Part shown: positions 26,499-34,158 of the stretch, piece after piece
How positions within the stretch are numbered: the first letter of the stretch is position 1
Layout: each line of letters starts with the position of its first letter
DNA from: Micromonospora sp045209745
Lineage (GTDB): Bacteria; Actinomycetota; Actinomycetes; Mycobacteriales; Micromonosporaceae
DNA: 64,000 bases
Direction: 5' to 3'
Assembly: GCF_045209745.1 (NCBI RefSeq)
Contig: NZ_CP109273.1
Coordinates: forward strand, 620,001 to 684,000
Made by a program: the position numbers and the translations under genes
Notes under the pieces: model-generated
What the model was told of the DNA's origin: nothing
What the model saw: the letters and a program-made list of their open reading frames with translations, nothing else
Databases searched by the model: none

Positions 26499-26851
26499 GT
26501 TTGGACCTGAACCGATGTCGCTCGCTCGGCGAGGGCATCGAGCACGTCGACGTGTGCCGCTGGTACCCGTATGTCCAGCGTCAGCGACTCCGGGCCAGGT
26601 CGCGCGATGTCGAATGCCAAGAACGAGCAGCAAGACGATTCGCGGGCCGTCAGATCCCGCGCCGTCTCCTCCACCTGCTCCGCGCCGTCGAGCTGCAACC
26701 GCAGATGCTGCGGCGACAGCCGGTCGGCACTCCGGACCGCAGCGCGGAAAAGCTGATCGAACTCGGCGAGGCGCAGCGGCTTTTCGGCCGTCGGCAGGGT
26801 GCACGCATCGGGAACCCAGGAGTCATCCGTCGTGGCGCGTCGATCACTCAT
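26495..26851 (-). CDS. conserved protein with CC motif, first gene of merR operon
   Basis: Protein of 118 residues with no membrane segment. A LTARESSCCSFLAFDI element with vicinal Cys is its most striking feature, followed by LTLDIRVPAAHVDVLDALAERA. It recalls small proteins that accompany merR genes in actinobacterial metal-resistance loci, possibly as metal chaperones; I do not know a characterised member. The ATG at 26851 is the one correctly placed behind the MerR-type promoter. It overlaps merR by four bases. Confidence 0.7.
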   Translation of the reverse strand: MSDRRATTDDSWVPDACTLPTAEKPLRLAEFDQLFRAAVRSADRLSPQHLRLQLDGAEQVEETARDLTARESSCCSFLAFDIARPGPESLTLDIRVPAAHVDVLDALAERATSVQVQT

Positions 26852-26859
26852 ACCCCCAA

Positions 26860-26890
26860 CGGTAAGCCTGTACCTAGGTATCGGATGCAA
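26860..26890 (-). promoter_or_regulatory. MerR-type promoter with 19-bp spacer and dyad operator
   Basis: On the minus strand, TTGCAT (26890-26885) and TTACCG (26865-26860) are separated by 19 bp, the over-long spacer typical of MerR-activated promoters. The spacer holds a dyad, CC-N2-TACCTAGGTA-N2-GG. It lies nine bases before the first gene of the metal operon. Confidence 0.75.
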
Positions 26891-26910
26891 GCCGCATCAG
26901 AAGAATCTTC

Positions 26911-26929
26911 CAGGCCCTCGCCAGGCCGC
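26911..26929. repeat. phased CAGGCC repeats outside the left att copy
   Basis: CAGGCCCT (26911) and CAGGCCGC (26922) are spaced 11 bp apart, 106 bases from the att core. They resemble the four CAGGCCGT repeats 86 bases from the core at the element's other end, and could be the end of an older element at the same site. Confidence 0.35.
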
Positions 26930-27034
26930 CAGAGGTCGGACAACGCCGACACCGACGACCAGTGGCGACGATGTTTGCGCAGGTCACCCAGTCGGGGACC
27001 TGCCAGGCAATGCCCCAGCACCTGTAGAGCTGGT

Positions 27035-27067
27035 GGGCGACGGACGAGTCGACCTGTACGCCGGATT
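27035..27067. repeat. attachment-site direct repeat, left copy
   Basis: A 33-bp sequence starting GGGCGACGGACGAGTCGACC is identical to 45482-45514, where it forms the 3' end of rnpB. The similarity continues a few bases to the left (GAGCTGG, with a one-base indel) and stops at once to the right. This marks the left boundary of the element: the chromosomal relic of the rnpB 3' end. Confidence 0.9.
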
Positions 27068-27081
27068 ATGAACGTGCGACG

Positions 27082-27125
27082 CGCCCTGAGCAGGGGTTTC
27101 GTTCCTCTGGCACCCGCTCAGGGCG
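27082..27125. other. hairpin inside the left end of the element
   Basis: CGCCCTGAGC (27082-27091) and GCTCAGGGCG (27116-27125) form a perfect 10-bp stem with a 24-base loop, 15 bases inside the left att copy. It may terminate transcription reaching the boundary from the Imm51/int operon, or help present the att site. Confidence 0.5.
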
Positions 27126-27137
27126 TCGCCAGGGCGT
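27119..27137. repeat. phased CAGGGCGT pair, candidate integrase arm sites
   Basis: CAGGGCGT occurs at 27119 and 27130, one helical turn apart, about 52 bases inside the left att core. It is close to the CAGGCCGT repeats at the right end. Confidence 0.45.
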
Positions 27138-27179
27138 CCGGGCTGTGCGGGGGCGGGTCAGGCCCGGCTCTCTTGACTC

Positions 27180-27518
27180 TCAGTCGTCGAACTCGAAGCC
27201 GCTCGCCTCGGCGTCCCTGATCAGCCGCCGCATGCGTTCGCCGTCGGTGGCGACCGCGTTCATCCGCGCTTCCAACTCTTCCAGCGCCCCTCGGTCGGTG
27301 CCGTGGGCGCAGAACGTGCCGCCCTCGGAGGCATAGACGAATCGACCATTGAGCGACTGAGCCTCACTGCTGACGAGAACCTGCGCCACGCCTTCCCAGA
27401 AGTACCCGTTGGGCTCGTGACCGAGTTCTTCGACCAGGTCGTCAACCGGCGTTGTCCCTGCGTTCAGCAGCAAAGAATACTCACCGGGCGTAGTCTCGAT
27501 CATGAGAAGCAAGGTCAT
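27180..27518 (-). CDS. Imm51-family immunity protein (orphan)
   Basis: Protein of 112 residues. It has the Imm51 pattern: LLLMIETTPGEYSLLLNAG, DDLVEELGHEPNGYFWEGVAQVLV, LNGRFVYASEGGTFCAHGTDRGALEELEARMNAVATDGERMRRLI, EASGFEFDD. These proteins neutralise polymorphic toxins. No toxin gene is visible nearby, so this is either a solitary immunity gene or a leftover. The ATG at 27518 is used because similarity to the family begins there. It is the gene nearest the left att copy, downstream of the integrase, a typical cargo position. Confidence 0.75.
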   Translation of the reverse strand: MTLLLMIETTPGEYSLLLNAGTTPVDDLVEELGHEPNGYFWEGVAQVLVSSEAQSLNGRFVYASEGGTFCAHGTDRGALEELEARMNAVATDGERMRRLIRDAEASGFEFDD

Positions 27519-27571
27519 CGGGGAAGAATGGCAGCCGTCGGTAGCCGGCGACAAGAATCGCGTCGTCGCTC

Positions 27572-28789
27572 TCACGATCGCGCCCCCGCATCTCCTGACC
27601 CGGGCTCGAATAGGCGGTCGATGGCGTGTCGCGTGCGTTCCTCGCTGGCCGGCATCAGGTGCGTGTAAACGCGGAGGGTGAAGCCGGGGTCGGCGTGGCC
27701 GAGGTACGACGCAAGCGCCTTGATGCTCTCCCCCGCGTCGAGCAGCGACGAGGCGTAGAAGTGGCGTAGCGCGTGCATCCCGGTGGCCCGGGTCGGCGTG
27801 ATGCCGGCCGCGAGCACGGCGGGACGCCAACTCTTGTTGTCGAAGGTGCGCCGGTTGATCGCACCTCGCCGCGTAGTGGTGAACAGCAGCGGCACCGTGA
27901 CCCGCTCGTCATCCGCCGGGTTCTCCCACGGCAGCGTGAGCGTCACCGGGCCGCAGTCCTTGATGTGCTGCCGCAGCACCTGGGCGACAGAGTCCGGCAG
28001 CGGCACCCGGCGGTCCCGGTCGTTCTTGGGCAGGCCGAAAACGAGCCGGGAGCGGACGAGTTTGACCTGACGCGAGACGTGCACCCACCCCGCGTCAAGG
28101 TCGATGTCATCGACACCAAGCCCCAGGATCTCGCCCTGGCGCAGACCGCAGCCGGCCCCCAGGTCGACCATCGCGCGGTACCGCTGGGCGAGGCCACCGC
28201 GGATTGCCGAAACCCGGTCGTAGCGCCATGGCACCACCCGGCGCTGAACCGGTCGCGGGGGCTTGACCGACTTTGCCGAACACGGGTTCTTGGCGATCCG
28301 CTCGTCGTCGACGGCCGCGCCGAGGATGGTCCGCAGGTGGGCGAAGACCACGGCCCGGGTCGCCGGGGCAAGCTTGCCGACCATCGCGGCGTCCCACTCC
28401 CGGATGTGACCCGGTTTGATCTCGGCCAGCTTCCGCGAGCCGAAGAACGGCAGCAGGTGCTTGCGTACCCGATACTCGGTGCTCTCCCTGGTCGACTCGT
28501 CGAAGGAGCGGGTCCGGAGCCAGGTCTCGGCGTACTCGGCGAAGGTCATCCGACCGGCCAACGGGTCGACGTACGTGCCACGCAGCTTGTCCGACTCGGT
28601 GGAGACGAGGAAGGCGTCAGCCTCCCGCTTGGCCCGGTCCGGGAACGACTTCTTGCGCTCCTTGCCGTCCGGCCCGACGTACCGGACCCGGTAGCGCAGG
28701 CCCTTGCCGAACAGTCCCGTCTTGACCCGCTCCGATCGCCCTCCCGGGTGACGCACCGTCTTGTGCCAGCGGTCCTCTACGTGTCCCAT
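27572..28789 (-). CDS. int: tyrosine recombinase integrase of the AICE
   Basis: Protein of 405 residues. A short N-terminal arm-binding region (RYRVRYVGPDGKERKKSFPD) and a SAM-like core-binding domain (MTFAEYAETWLRTRSFDESTRESTEYRVRKHLLPFFG) precede the catalytic domain. All key residues are seen: Arg in GCGLRQGEILGL (about 216), HALRH (about 339), LGH, and the nucleophile Tyr in RVYTHL (about 374). It should recombine attP with the rnpB 3' end. Its ATG overlaps the xis stop by one base (TGATG), and it lies next to attL as usual. Confidence 0.95.
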   Translation of the reverse strand: MGHVEDRWHKTVRHPGGRSERVKTGLFGKGLRYRVRYVGPDGKERKKSFPDRAKREADAFLVSTESDKLRGTYVDPLAGRMTFAEYAETWLRTRSFDESTRESTEYRVRKHLLPFFGSRKLAEIKPGHIREWDAAMVGKLAPATRAVVFAHLRTILGAAVDDERIAKNPCSAKSVKPPRPVQRRVVPWRYDRVSAIRGGLAQRYRAMVDLGAGCGLRQGEILGLGVDDIDLDAGWVHVSRQVKLVRSRLVFGLPKNDRDRRVPLPDSVAQVLRQHIKDCGPVTLTLPWENPADDERVTVPLLFTTTRRGAINRRTFDNKSWRPAVLAAGITPTRATGMHALRHFYASSLLDAGESIKALASYLGHADPGFTLRVYTHLMPASEERTRHAIDRLFEPGSGDAGARS

Positions 28790-28971
28790 CAGGCCGCTGC
28801 CTGCGCGCGTACCCACGACCGAACCGTCTCCGGCTCGTACCGCAGGTGTCGACCGACCCGGGCCGCCGGCGGACCGTACTTGACCTTCCGCCAGCGGTAG
28901 AGCGTCTCGGTCGGCACCCGCAGGTACGCCGCCACGTCCTGGATCGTCCAGAGCCCATCGTTCGCCGCCAT
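28789..28971 (-). CDS. xis: excisionase (helix-turn-helix 17 family)
   Basis: Protein of 60 residues with a MerR-like helix-turn-helix: LWTIQDVAAYLRVPTETLYRWRKVKYGPPAARVGRHLRYEPETVRSWV. Position between rep and int with one- to three-base overlaps is the pSAM2 arrangement, in which Xis directs excision and depends on the Pra activator for expression. ATG at 28971. Confidence 0.88.
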   Translation of the reverse strand: MAANDGLWTIQDVAAYLRVPTETLYRWRKVKYGPPAARVGRHLRYEPETVRSWVRAQAAA

Positions 28972-30719
28972 CAAAGCCTCTCCCCCGTTGTGCCGTCCGT
29001 TCCCGTTCTCGGTTCGGCCTCGGGAAGCTGCGCGGCCCGGTCCTTCGCGGCCAGGAGTTCGGAGCGCCAGCGGGCACGTTCGCTGATCGACCGCAGCAGC
29101 CGGTGGGCCATGGCCGGCACGTCGGGGTCGTCGGGTCGGGCGAGTTCCCAGGCGTGCCGGACCGGTTCGACGGTCGCGCCCTGGTCGTCGACGCCATCCA
29201 GGCCGACGCTCACGCCGAGCAGAGCCCGCACCCAGGCCCGTACGTCGTGCTTGTGGTCGCTGAGCGTTTTGCCGGACCAGTCGCGGGAGATGAGGATGCG
29301 CCGGCCGCCGATGCCGAGGGTGTCCCGCTGGTGGACCTTGCCCTTGCAGCGGCCCGGCTTGAGCTTCGCGTGTGCCCCCTTCGGCTGGACGCCGTAGAGC
29401 AGCCAGTTCGCGCAGCGGTCGGTGCACGGGGTCAGCTGGAGTTCCTGCCACAGCCGGTCCAGGTGTGCCCGCTGCCGGCCGCTGGTGATCTTGTGGACGT
29501 CGCCGGTGTGCTTGGTGATGTACTTCGTGACGTACCGGATGGTCCGTTCGGCGTCTTCAGTGCCGGGCATGACCCCACGGGCGTCGACCTGTGAGCCGAA
29601 GCGCACCACGTGCACCGGTTCGGCGTCCGGGTCCTCGTCGATCGCATCGAGCGCTTCCGACCAGGTGGTCAACGGCGCGCGGGTGTTCGGGTCGACCCAC
29701 GCCGCCGCCTGCTCGTCCCAGACCGGGAGCCGGTCGAGGGTGTACCGCTGCACATCCACGCTCGGCCACCACACCTGGTGGTACGTCGCCGCTGCGACGG
29801 TCCGCAGTACGTCGCGGGGAATGGTGCCCCGGATGGCGAAGTGCGCGTGTGGGGCGAGACGACGTTGCGGCTCGACGCAACCCGCGTACTGGATGTTCCA
29901 GCCCTCGCAGCGGCGCAGGTTCTGCCAGAACCGGTCCAGCAGCCGAGGGAAGTGCACCGCGTCCCAGGCCGCGCGGCGGTAGTCGTACCTGGCCGGGTTG
30001 ACCGGGGTGCCGTCCGGGCGGACCGGGCCGTACGAGTCGAGGGTGAGGGTCAGCCACATCGACGGCCGGTAGGTCGAGCCGTCCGGCGCGGTGTAGGTCT
30101 TGCCGACCGTCCGGCGCTCGACCTTGCGACGAGGCAGGTCCGGGGCATCCTGCCGCCGCCGGGTGGAACGCTTGCGGCGCCGGCCGCCGTCCTCGTCGCC
30201 CTGGTCCTCATCGCCGGCCGAGTGCGGGGGCGCGACCCGGCCCCGGAGCCCTTCGGCCGCGATCGCCTCTTCCACTTCTTGGATCGCCTCGTCGAGGTCG
30301 GTGACCTGGTCCCACTGGCTCGCCCGGGACGCCTCATCGCGGGAGAACTCCAGGTGCCCGCGCAGCAGGACAAGTGCCTTCTGTTCCTCGGTCGCCGGCT
30401 CTGGCGGCGGTAGCGGCTCGTCGTCGCGGTGCCAGCCTTCCCGGATCTGCGCCTGCCGCAGCCGGCGGTTCTTCTTGGCGCACGGGGCGCACTTGTCCTC
30501 CCGGGTCGCCCCACAGGGCAGGTCGATGACCTCGGTCAGCCCGGTGTTCAGGTCCGTGCGACGCATGGCGAGCGGTCGGACGCAGACGCCGTACTCGGCC
30601 GCGATCTCCTTGAGCACGTCGACCGAGCGGGGTAGCGCCATGCGGGCCGCCCGCGACCCTGCCCGAGGTGCAATCGGGTTCGGGGCGGGTTCGAGGCCGG
30701 GCAGGGTCGGAGCGGTCAT
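28971..30719 (-). CDS. repSA: RepSA-like replication initiator
   Basis: Protein of 582 residues, typical of AICE rolling-circle initiators. Near residue 70 a CGATREDKCAPCAKKNRRLR motif with paired Cys is seen, followed by a charged linker. The core has WLTLTLDSYGPV, RLAPHAHFAIRG (two His, about 285-292, possible metal ligands) and IRYVTKYITKHTGD (about 396), which holds the candidate nicking Tyr. It should nick a double-strand origin in the excised circle. Its stop overlaps xis and its ATG overlaps the stop of the upstream DUF2637 gene. Confidence 0.88.
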   Translation of the reverse strand: MTAPTLPGLEPAPNPIAPRAGSRAARMALPRSVDVLKEIAAEYGVCVRPLAMRRTDLNTGLTEVIDLPCGATREDKCAPCAKKNRRLRQAQIREGWHRDDEPLPPPEPATEEQKALVLLRGHLEFSRDEASRASQWDQVTDLDEAIQEVEEAIAAEGLRGRVAPPHSAGDEDQGDEDGGRRRKRSTRRRQDAPDLPRRKVERRTVGKTYTAPDGSTYRPSMWLTLTLDSYGPVRPDGTPVNPARYDYRRAAWDAVHFPRLLDRFWQNLRRCEGWNIQYAGCVEPQRRLAPHAHFAIRGTIPRDVLRTVAAATYHQVWWPSVDVQRYTLDRLPVWDEQAAAWVDPNTRAPLTTWSEALDAIDEDPDAEPVHVVRFGSQVDARGVMPGTEDAERTIRYVTKYITKHTGDVHKITSGRQRAHLDRLWQELQLTPCTDRCANWLLYGVQPKGAHAKLKPGRCKGKVHQRDTLGIGGRRILISRDWSGKTLSDHKHDVRAWVRALLGVSVGLDGVDDQGATVEPVRHAWELARPDDPDVPAMAHRLLRSISERARWRSELLAAKDRAAQLPEAEPRTGTDGTTGERL

Positions 30720-31288
30720 CGGATGATCCCGACGACCTGGGGCCGGTTGGGCTGGACGACGCCGACCGGAGGCAGCACCGCGGACGAGGTCGGGCGAACC
30801 GGAGGTACAGGCGCGATCGGCAGAGTCGGTTGCTGCGGCTCAGGCTCGATGACCTGCTCCGAGACGTCGTGTCTCCAGTCGACCTCCGGTTTATCGGGCT
30901 CGGGTGCCGGCGGGATGGTGGGTGCGCTGGACAGGACGACCTTCACCAGGGCGAGGAAGGCCAGCGACGGCACGGCCGCGACGATCCAGCCCCAGACGGA
31001 CGGTTCGGCTTCGGCGACCTGGGCGGCGAGGGAGAGCAGCGCGAATGCGATCAGCAGGACGCCGACCAGGCCGACGGGTCGACCATCACGGCGGCGGGCG
31101 CGGATCTCCAGGCCGAGGTAGATGGCCATCAGCTCGACGGCTACGGCGTTGGCCCAGCCGATCCAGTCGGGTTGGCCGTGGGCGACGGTCAGGTCGTGGA
31201 CGTGGGTGAAGGCGGCGGCGCCGGCCATGGTGCCGATGGCGAGCAGGATCAGCACCCGGACGCCGGACTCGGCGCGTTCGCGGATCAT
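30716..31288 (-). CDS. DUF2637 membrane protein (SpdB-like spread function)
   Basis: Protein of 190 residues with four helices (VRVLILLAIGTMAGAAAFTHVHDL, WANAVAVELMAIYLGLEIR, LVGVLLIAFALLSLAAQV, IVAAVPSLAFLALVKVVL), then a Pro-rich cytoplasmic tail. The DUF2637 pattern is common in actinomycete plasmids and AICEs, where such proteins help intramycelial spread of the incoming DNA. Overlaps repSA by four bases and the next small gene by four. Confidence 0.8.
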   Translation of the reverse strand: MIRERAESGVRVLILLAIGTMAGAAAFTHVHDLTVAHGQPDWIGWANAVAVELMAIYLGLEIRARRRDGRPVGLVGVLLIAFALLSLAAQVAEAEPSVWGWIVAAVPSLAFLALVKVVLSSAPTIPPAPEPDKPEVDWRHDVSEQVIEPEPQQPTLPIAPVPPVRPTSSAVLPPVGVVQPNRPQVVGIIR

Positions 31289-31473
31289 CGGCCGCCCCTG
31301 GTGTCGCGGACGGTCAGGGTGATGCAGATCTGTTGGCCGTTGAGGTCGCGGCGGCGGTTGACCATGTGCGCCAGGCCGTGCAGGGCACCGGCGAGCCGGT
31401 CCGGGGAGCCGTTGAGTTCGATGTGCAGCGGCTTGAGGCGGTGGGTGCCGAGGAAGAAGCTCTTGAGGGACAT
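31285..31473 (-). CDS. small AICE-conserved protein
   Basis: Protein of 62 residues (MSLKSFFLGTHRLKPLHIEL..., GLAHMVNRRRDLNGQQICITLTV). It has no membrane segment or clear motif. Overlaps the DUF2637 gene by four bases, so it belongs to the tra-rep operon. Function unknown. Confidence 0.65.
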   Translation of the reverse strand: MSLKSFFLGTHRLKPLHIELNGSPDRLAGALHGLAHMVNRRRDLNGQQICITLTVRDTRGGR

Positions 31474-31476
31474 CGG

Positions 31477-31743
31477 TTACCTCCGGGCCGGGGCGACGCG
31501 GGTACGGATGTGGTCGGGTGGCTCGCCGAGGGAGGCCACCGCTTCGGAGAGGCAGCGCCACAGCGCCCACGCCTCGTCGGGGGTCAGGTACATGCGGCGC
31601 CGGCCACCACCGACCGCGAGATAGACCGGGTACGCGTCGGGACGGGCAGGGTCGACGCGCACGGACACGGCAGTGCTGGTGGCGCCGTCGGTGCCGGGCG
31701 CGCGCAGTCGGTAGAAGGTTCGGCCGTCGGTCGGGGCAGTCAC
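31477..31743 (-). CDS. small AICE-conserved protein
   Basis: Protein of 88 residues, one small alpha/beta domain: FYRLRAPGTDGATSTAVSVRV, YPVYLAVGGGRRRMYLTPDEAWALWRCLSEAVASL. The last part looks like a helix fitted against a strand. GTG start overlaps the translocase stop (GTGA). Function unknown; presumably auxiliary to transfer or replication. Confidence 0.65.
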   Translation of the reverse strand: MTAPTDGRTFYRLRAPGTDGATSTAVSVRVDPARPDAYPVYLAVGGGRRRMYLTPDEAWALWRCLSEAVASLGEPPDHIRTRVAPARR

Positions 31744-33335
31744 CGCGGCTCACCCCCATCGGCATCCCGATCGAGGATGTTGAGCAGCGAGTCGGGCAGC
31801 AGTGGTCCGCGACGCTGCCGGGACAGAGGCGGCCGGGTTGGCTCGGTGGCGGTTTCCCGGCCGACCTGGGCGAGGATGTCCGCCGCGTCGGCCGGGGCCG
31901 GGTATTCGGCTGCCAGTTCCCGGATGTGGTCGTCGGAAATGTAGGAGAAGCGGACCCGGGCCGGCTCGGGGGTGCCGTCGAGGATCACGTAGCCGACGCC
32001 CTTGGCCCAGCGGGGCATCTGGTCGGCGAGGGCACCGCGGTTGCGGGCACCGTCGCCCAACACGAGGTCGACCTGAGCGGCCTCGGTAAGGCCGAGCGCG
32101 ATTCGGGTCGGGAACAGGTCCCGGAACGGCAGCACCTCCTTGCGGGGGTCCTGCAACGCCGCCACCACCAGCACGCCGACGCCAGCACCCTGCGACAGCA
32201 GCAGCCCGAGCGACCCGGCGATGCGCTTACGCAGCTCGACGTCCTGGAGGTACGCGGTCAGCGCCGCCATCTCGTCGATGACGACCACGACCAACGGGTC
32301 AGCCAGAGTCGGAGTGTGGACCCGCACCGCACCGGCAAGGCTGGTCTGCCGCTCCCGCATCACCGCCACTGCCTCGTCGAGCAGGTCGGCCATGGCCTCG
32401 AACGACTTGCAGGCAAACCGCGCGAACAACGGCCGACCCATCGCGAACTCCATACCGCCCTTGGGATCGATCACCCAGAGCCGGACCAGCCCGGAGGAGA
32501 TCCCGCCGGCCAGAACTCGGACCAGCGACCACAGCACCGAGCCCTTCCCGGAGCGGGTGGCGCCGCCGATGAGTACGTGCGTGGCGAGCAGGTGCAGGCA
32601 CCAGTGCCGCAGGTCTTCCCGCCGAGCCAGCGGCAGCGCGGTGAAGTCCGGGACCGACGGGACGTCGAACGGGTCGACCAGGGTGCGCAGCGCATCCGTG
32701 CGGACCACCACCAGATAGACCACCGACGGCCGGTCCCGGAACCTCAGCCGGTCCACCGCGCCCAGGACCAGCGCCCAGTAGCCCGACCGGATCGGCGGGT
32801 CATCTAGGCGCTCGGAGTAGACCCGGGCGTGCCGCCGGCCGAAGGCGTACGCCAGGTTCGCCGTCGCCTTCTGGAACTCCTCCGGCGTCTGACCGCGCAC
32901 CATGCGGATGGTCAGCACGTCGAGCGCCTGATCCGAGCGGACCCGCAGCAGCTCCGGAAGGACCGTGCGATGGTCGTACACCTTGGCCAGCCCGCAGAGG
33001 GTCATCGCTTCCCGCCAGGCCCGGCGGTAGACGAAGAGCTGACGGAACCGGCCGAGGATCGGACCGGCGCACCAGGTCCACCACGACGACTCATGCCGCC
33101 ACCGCCACAGCGCCGACACGGCAGCGGCCAGGACCACGGGCACGATCACGCCAGCCCGGCCGAACTCGCGGAAGAGGCTCACCCCGACCACGACCAGGCC
33201 GACGGCGACCGGGTGGCGAAGACACCACCACAGGCCCCGCCACAGCCACCGCAGCACCAGGCCGAGCGCGATCAGCCAGACCGGCAACTCCAACCTGCGC
33301 GGGCGGATCACCATCAGGTCCCCGGCGGTGGTCAT
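31740..33335 (-). CDS. traSA: TraSA-like FtsK/SpoIIIE DNA translocase
   Basis: Protein of about 531 residues. Two or three N-terminal helices anchor it in the membrane. The motor domain has Walker A GGATRSGKGS (about 256-265), the FtsK-family VIDPKGGMEFAMG, and Walker B VVVIDEMAAL (about 352). AICEs use this single hexameric pump to move double-stranded DNA between cells, recognising short clt repeats through a C-terminal winged helix; the C-terminal part here is compatible but not diagnostic. The ATG at 33335 is preferred for its GAGG; another ATG at 33365 is in frame. Confidence 0.88.
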   Translation of the reverse strand: MTTAGDLMVIRPRRLELPVWLIALGLVLRWLWRGLWWCLRHPVAVGLVVVGVSLFREFGRAGVIVPVVLAAAVSALWRWRHESSWWTWCAGPILGRFRQLFVYRRAWREAMTLCGLAKVYDHRTVLPELLRVRSDQALDVLTIRMVRGQTPEEFQKATANLAYAFGRRHARVYSERLDDPPIRSGYWALVLGAVDRLRFRDRPSVVYLVVVRTDALRTLVDPFDVPSVPDFTALPLARREDLRHWCLHLLATHVLIGGATRSGKGSVLWSLVRVLAGGISSGLVRLWVIDPKGGMEFAMGRPLFARFACKSFEAMADLLDEAVAVMRERQTSLAGAVRVHTPTLADPLVVVVIDEMAALTAYLQDVELRKRIAGSLGLLLSQGAGVGVLVVAALQDPRKEVLPFRDLFPTRIALGLTEAAQVDLVLGDGARNRGALADQMPRWAKGVGYVILDGTPEPARVRFSYISDDHIRELAAEYPAPADAADILAQVGRETATEPTRPPLSRQRRGPLLPDSLLNILDRDADGGEPR

Positions 33336-33510
33336 CACGACCTCGCCCCGCGGCCGGCGCATCATCGCGCACCCGCCACTGTGGGCCGCCGCAGGACGGC
33401 AGGCATACCCTTGGACATGTCACTACCTCTCTCGACAGAGCAGGGGAAAGAGACAGAGGGCGGGGCTGCCGTCCGCCAAGACCTGACAGCCCCGCCCCCA
33501 CCAAATGCAG

Positions 33511-33906
33511 CTACTGCGCCGCCTTCGTCGCCACGCCCGCAGGGGCACGCATCCCGGTCGCCCGCAGCGAATACGCCATCCGACCGTTGTTGCCCACGTA
33601 CGGCGTCACGGTCATGCCGTCGAACTCCACCGCCTCGAACAGGCCACCCGTCGGCGGCACCGGCTGGTAGTCCGCCGAGATCTTGACCGTCGTCTCCCGC
33701 GACCGCTTGCCCAACTCCGGATCCAGGTCCATCACCCGGACCTGCCACACCCGCTGGCCGGTCAGCTTGTCCTTCGCCGGGCTACGCCGACCGGTCTTCT
33801 CGTCGTAGTCCTCGACCTCGCCCAAGGACTCGGGCACCAACGCGCACCCCGCCGGGAACACGTCCTCACACCGCACCGCGAACCTCGTGCCGCCACGCAG
33901 AGCCAT
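33511..33906 (-). CDS. pra: Pra-like activator of replication, integration and excision
   Basis: Protein of 131 residues. Motifs recall the Pra family of AICEs: RCEDVFPAGCALVPESLGEVEDYDEKTGR, LTGQRVWQVRVMDLDPE, TTVKISADYQPVPPTGGLFEAVEFDGMTVTPYV, RMAYSLRATGMRAP. In pSAM2, Pra switches on rep, xis and int. ATG with GGAGG at seven-base spacing. Two inverted copies of the ACTTG-N5-CAAGT operator lie immediately upstream, matching the known logic in which a KorSA-type GntR protein represses pra and keeps the element integrated. Confidence 0.75.
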   Translation of the reverse strand: MALRGGTRFAVRCEDVFPAGCALVPESLGEVEDYDEKTGRRSPAKDKLTGQRVWQVRVMDLDPELGKRSRETTVKISADYQPVPPTGGLFEAVEFDGMTVTPYVGNNGRMAYSLRATGMRAPAGVATKAAQ

Positions 33907-33926
33907 CGCTCAACCTCCAACTTGTT

Positions 33927-33977
33927 AACTTGTCTGCCAAGTTGCGTTCCAAGGTAGACGGCACTTGGCAGACAAGT
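33927..33977. promoter_or_regulatory. paired KorSA-type operators upstream of pra
   Basis: Two sites with ACTTG/CAAGT half-sites: ACTTGTCTGCCAAGT (33928-33942) and its exact reverse complement ACTTGGCAGACAAGT (33963-33977), 35 bp apart centre to centre. A related site precedes the GntR gene at 38898, so the same repressor probably controls pra and itself. Confidence 0.75.
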
Positions 33978-34158
33978 CAACAACTGGTCGCTACACACGA
34001 TCGTCGTGTCAACTTGCCCGGTAAGATCTATTTGCGAAGTTTCTAAAATGAGGAGACACGTTGTTATTAAGGAGCTGCGTTTCAACCCCAGCGAGACGCT
34101 CGTCCGGCTCGATGCCTTCCGGTAGCGTGAACCCTTGTAATTCCTGGTCAGCGAGGAG

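Noticed and set aside
27180..28789. Toxin gene partner of Imm51 between it and the integrase
   Set aside because: Only 53 bases separate the two genes and nothing else is coded there.
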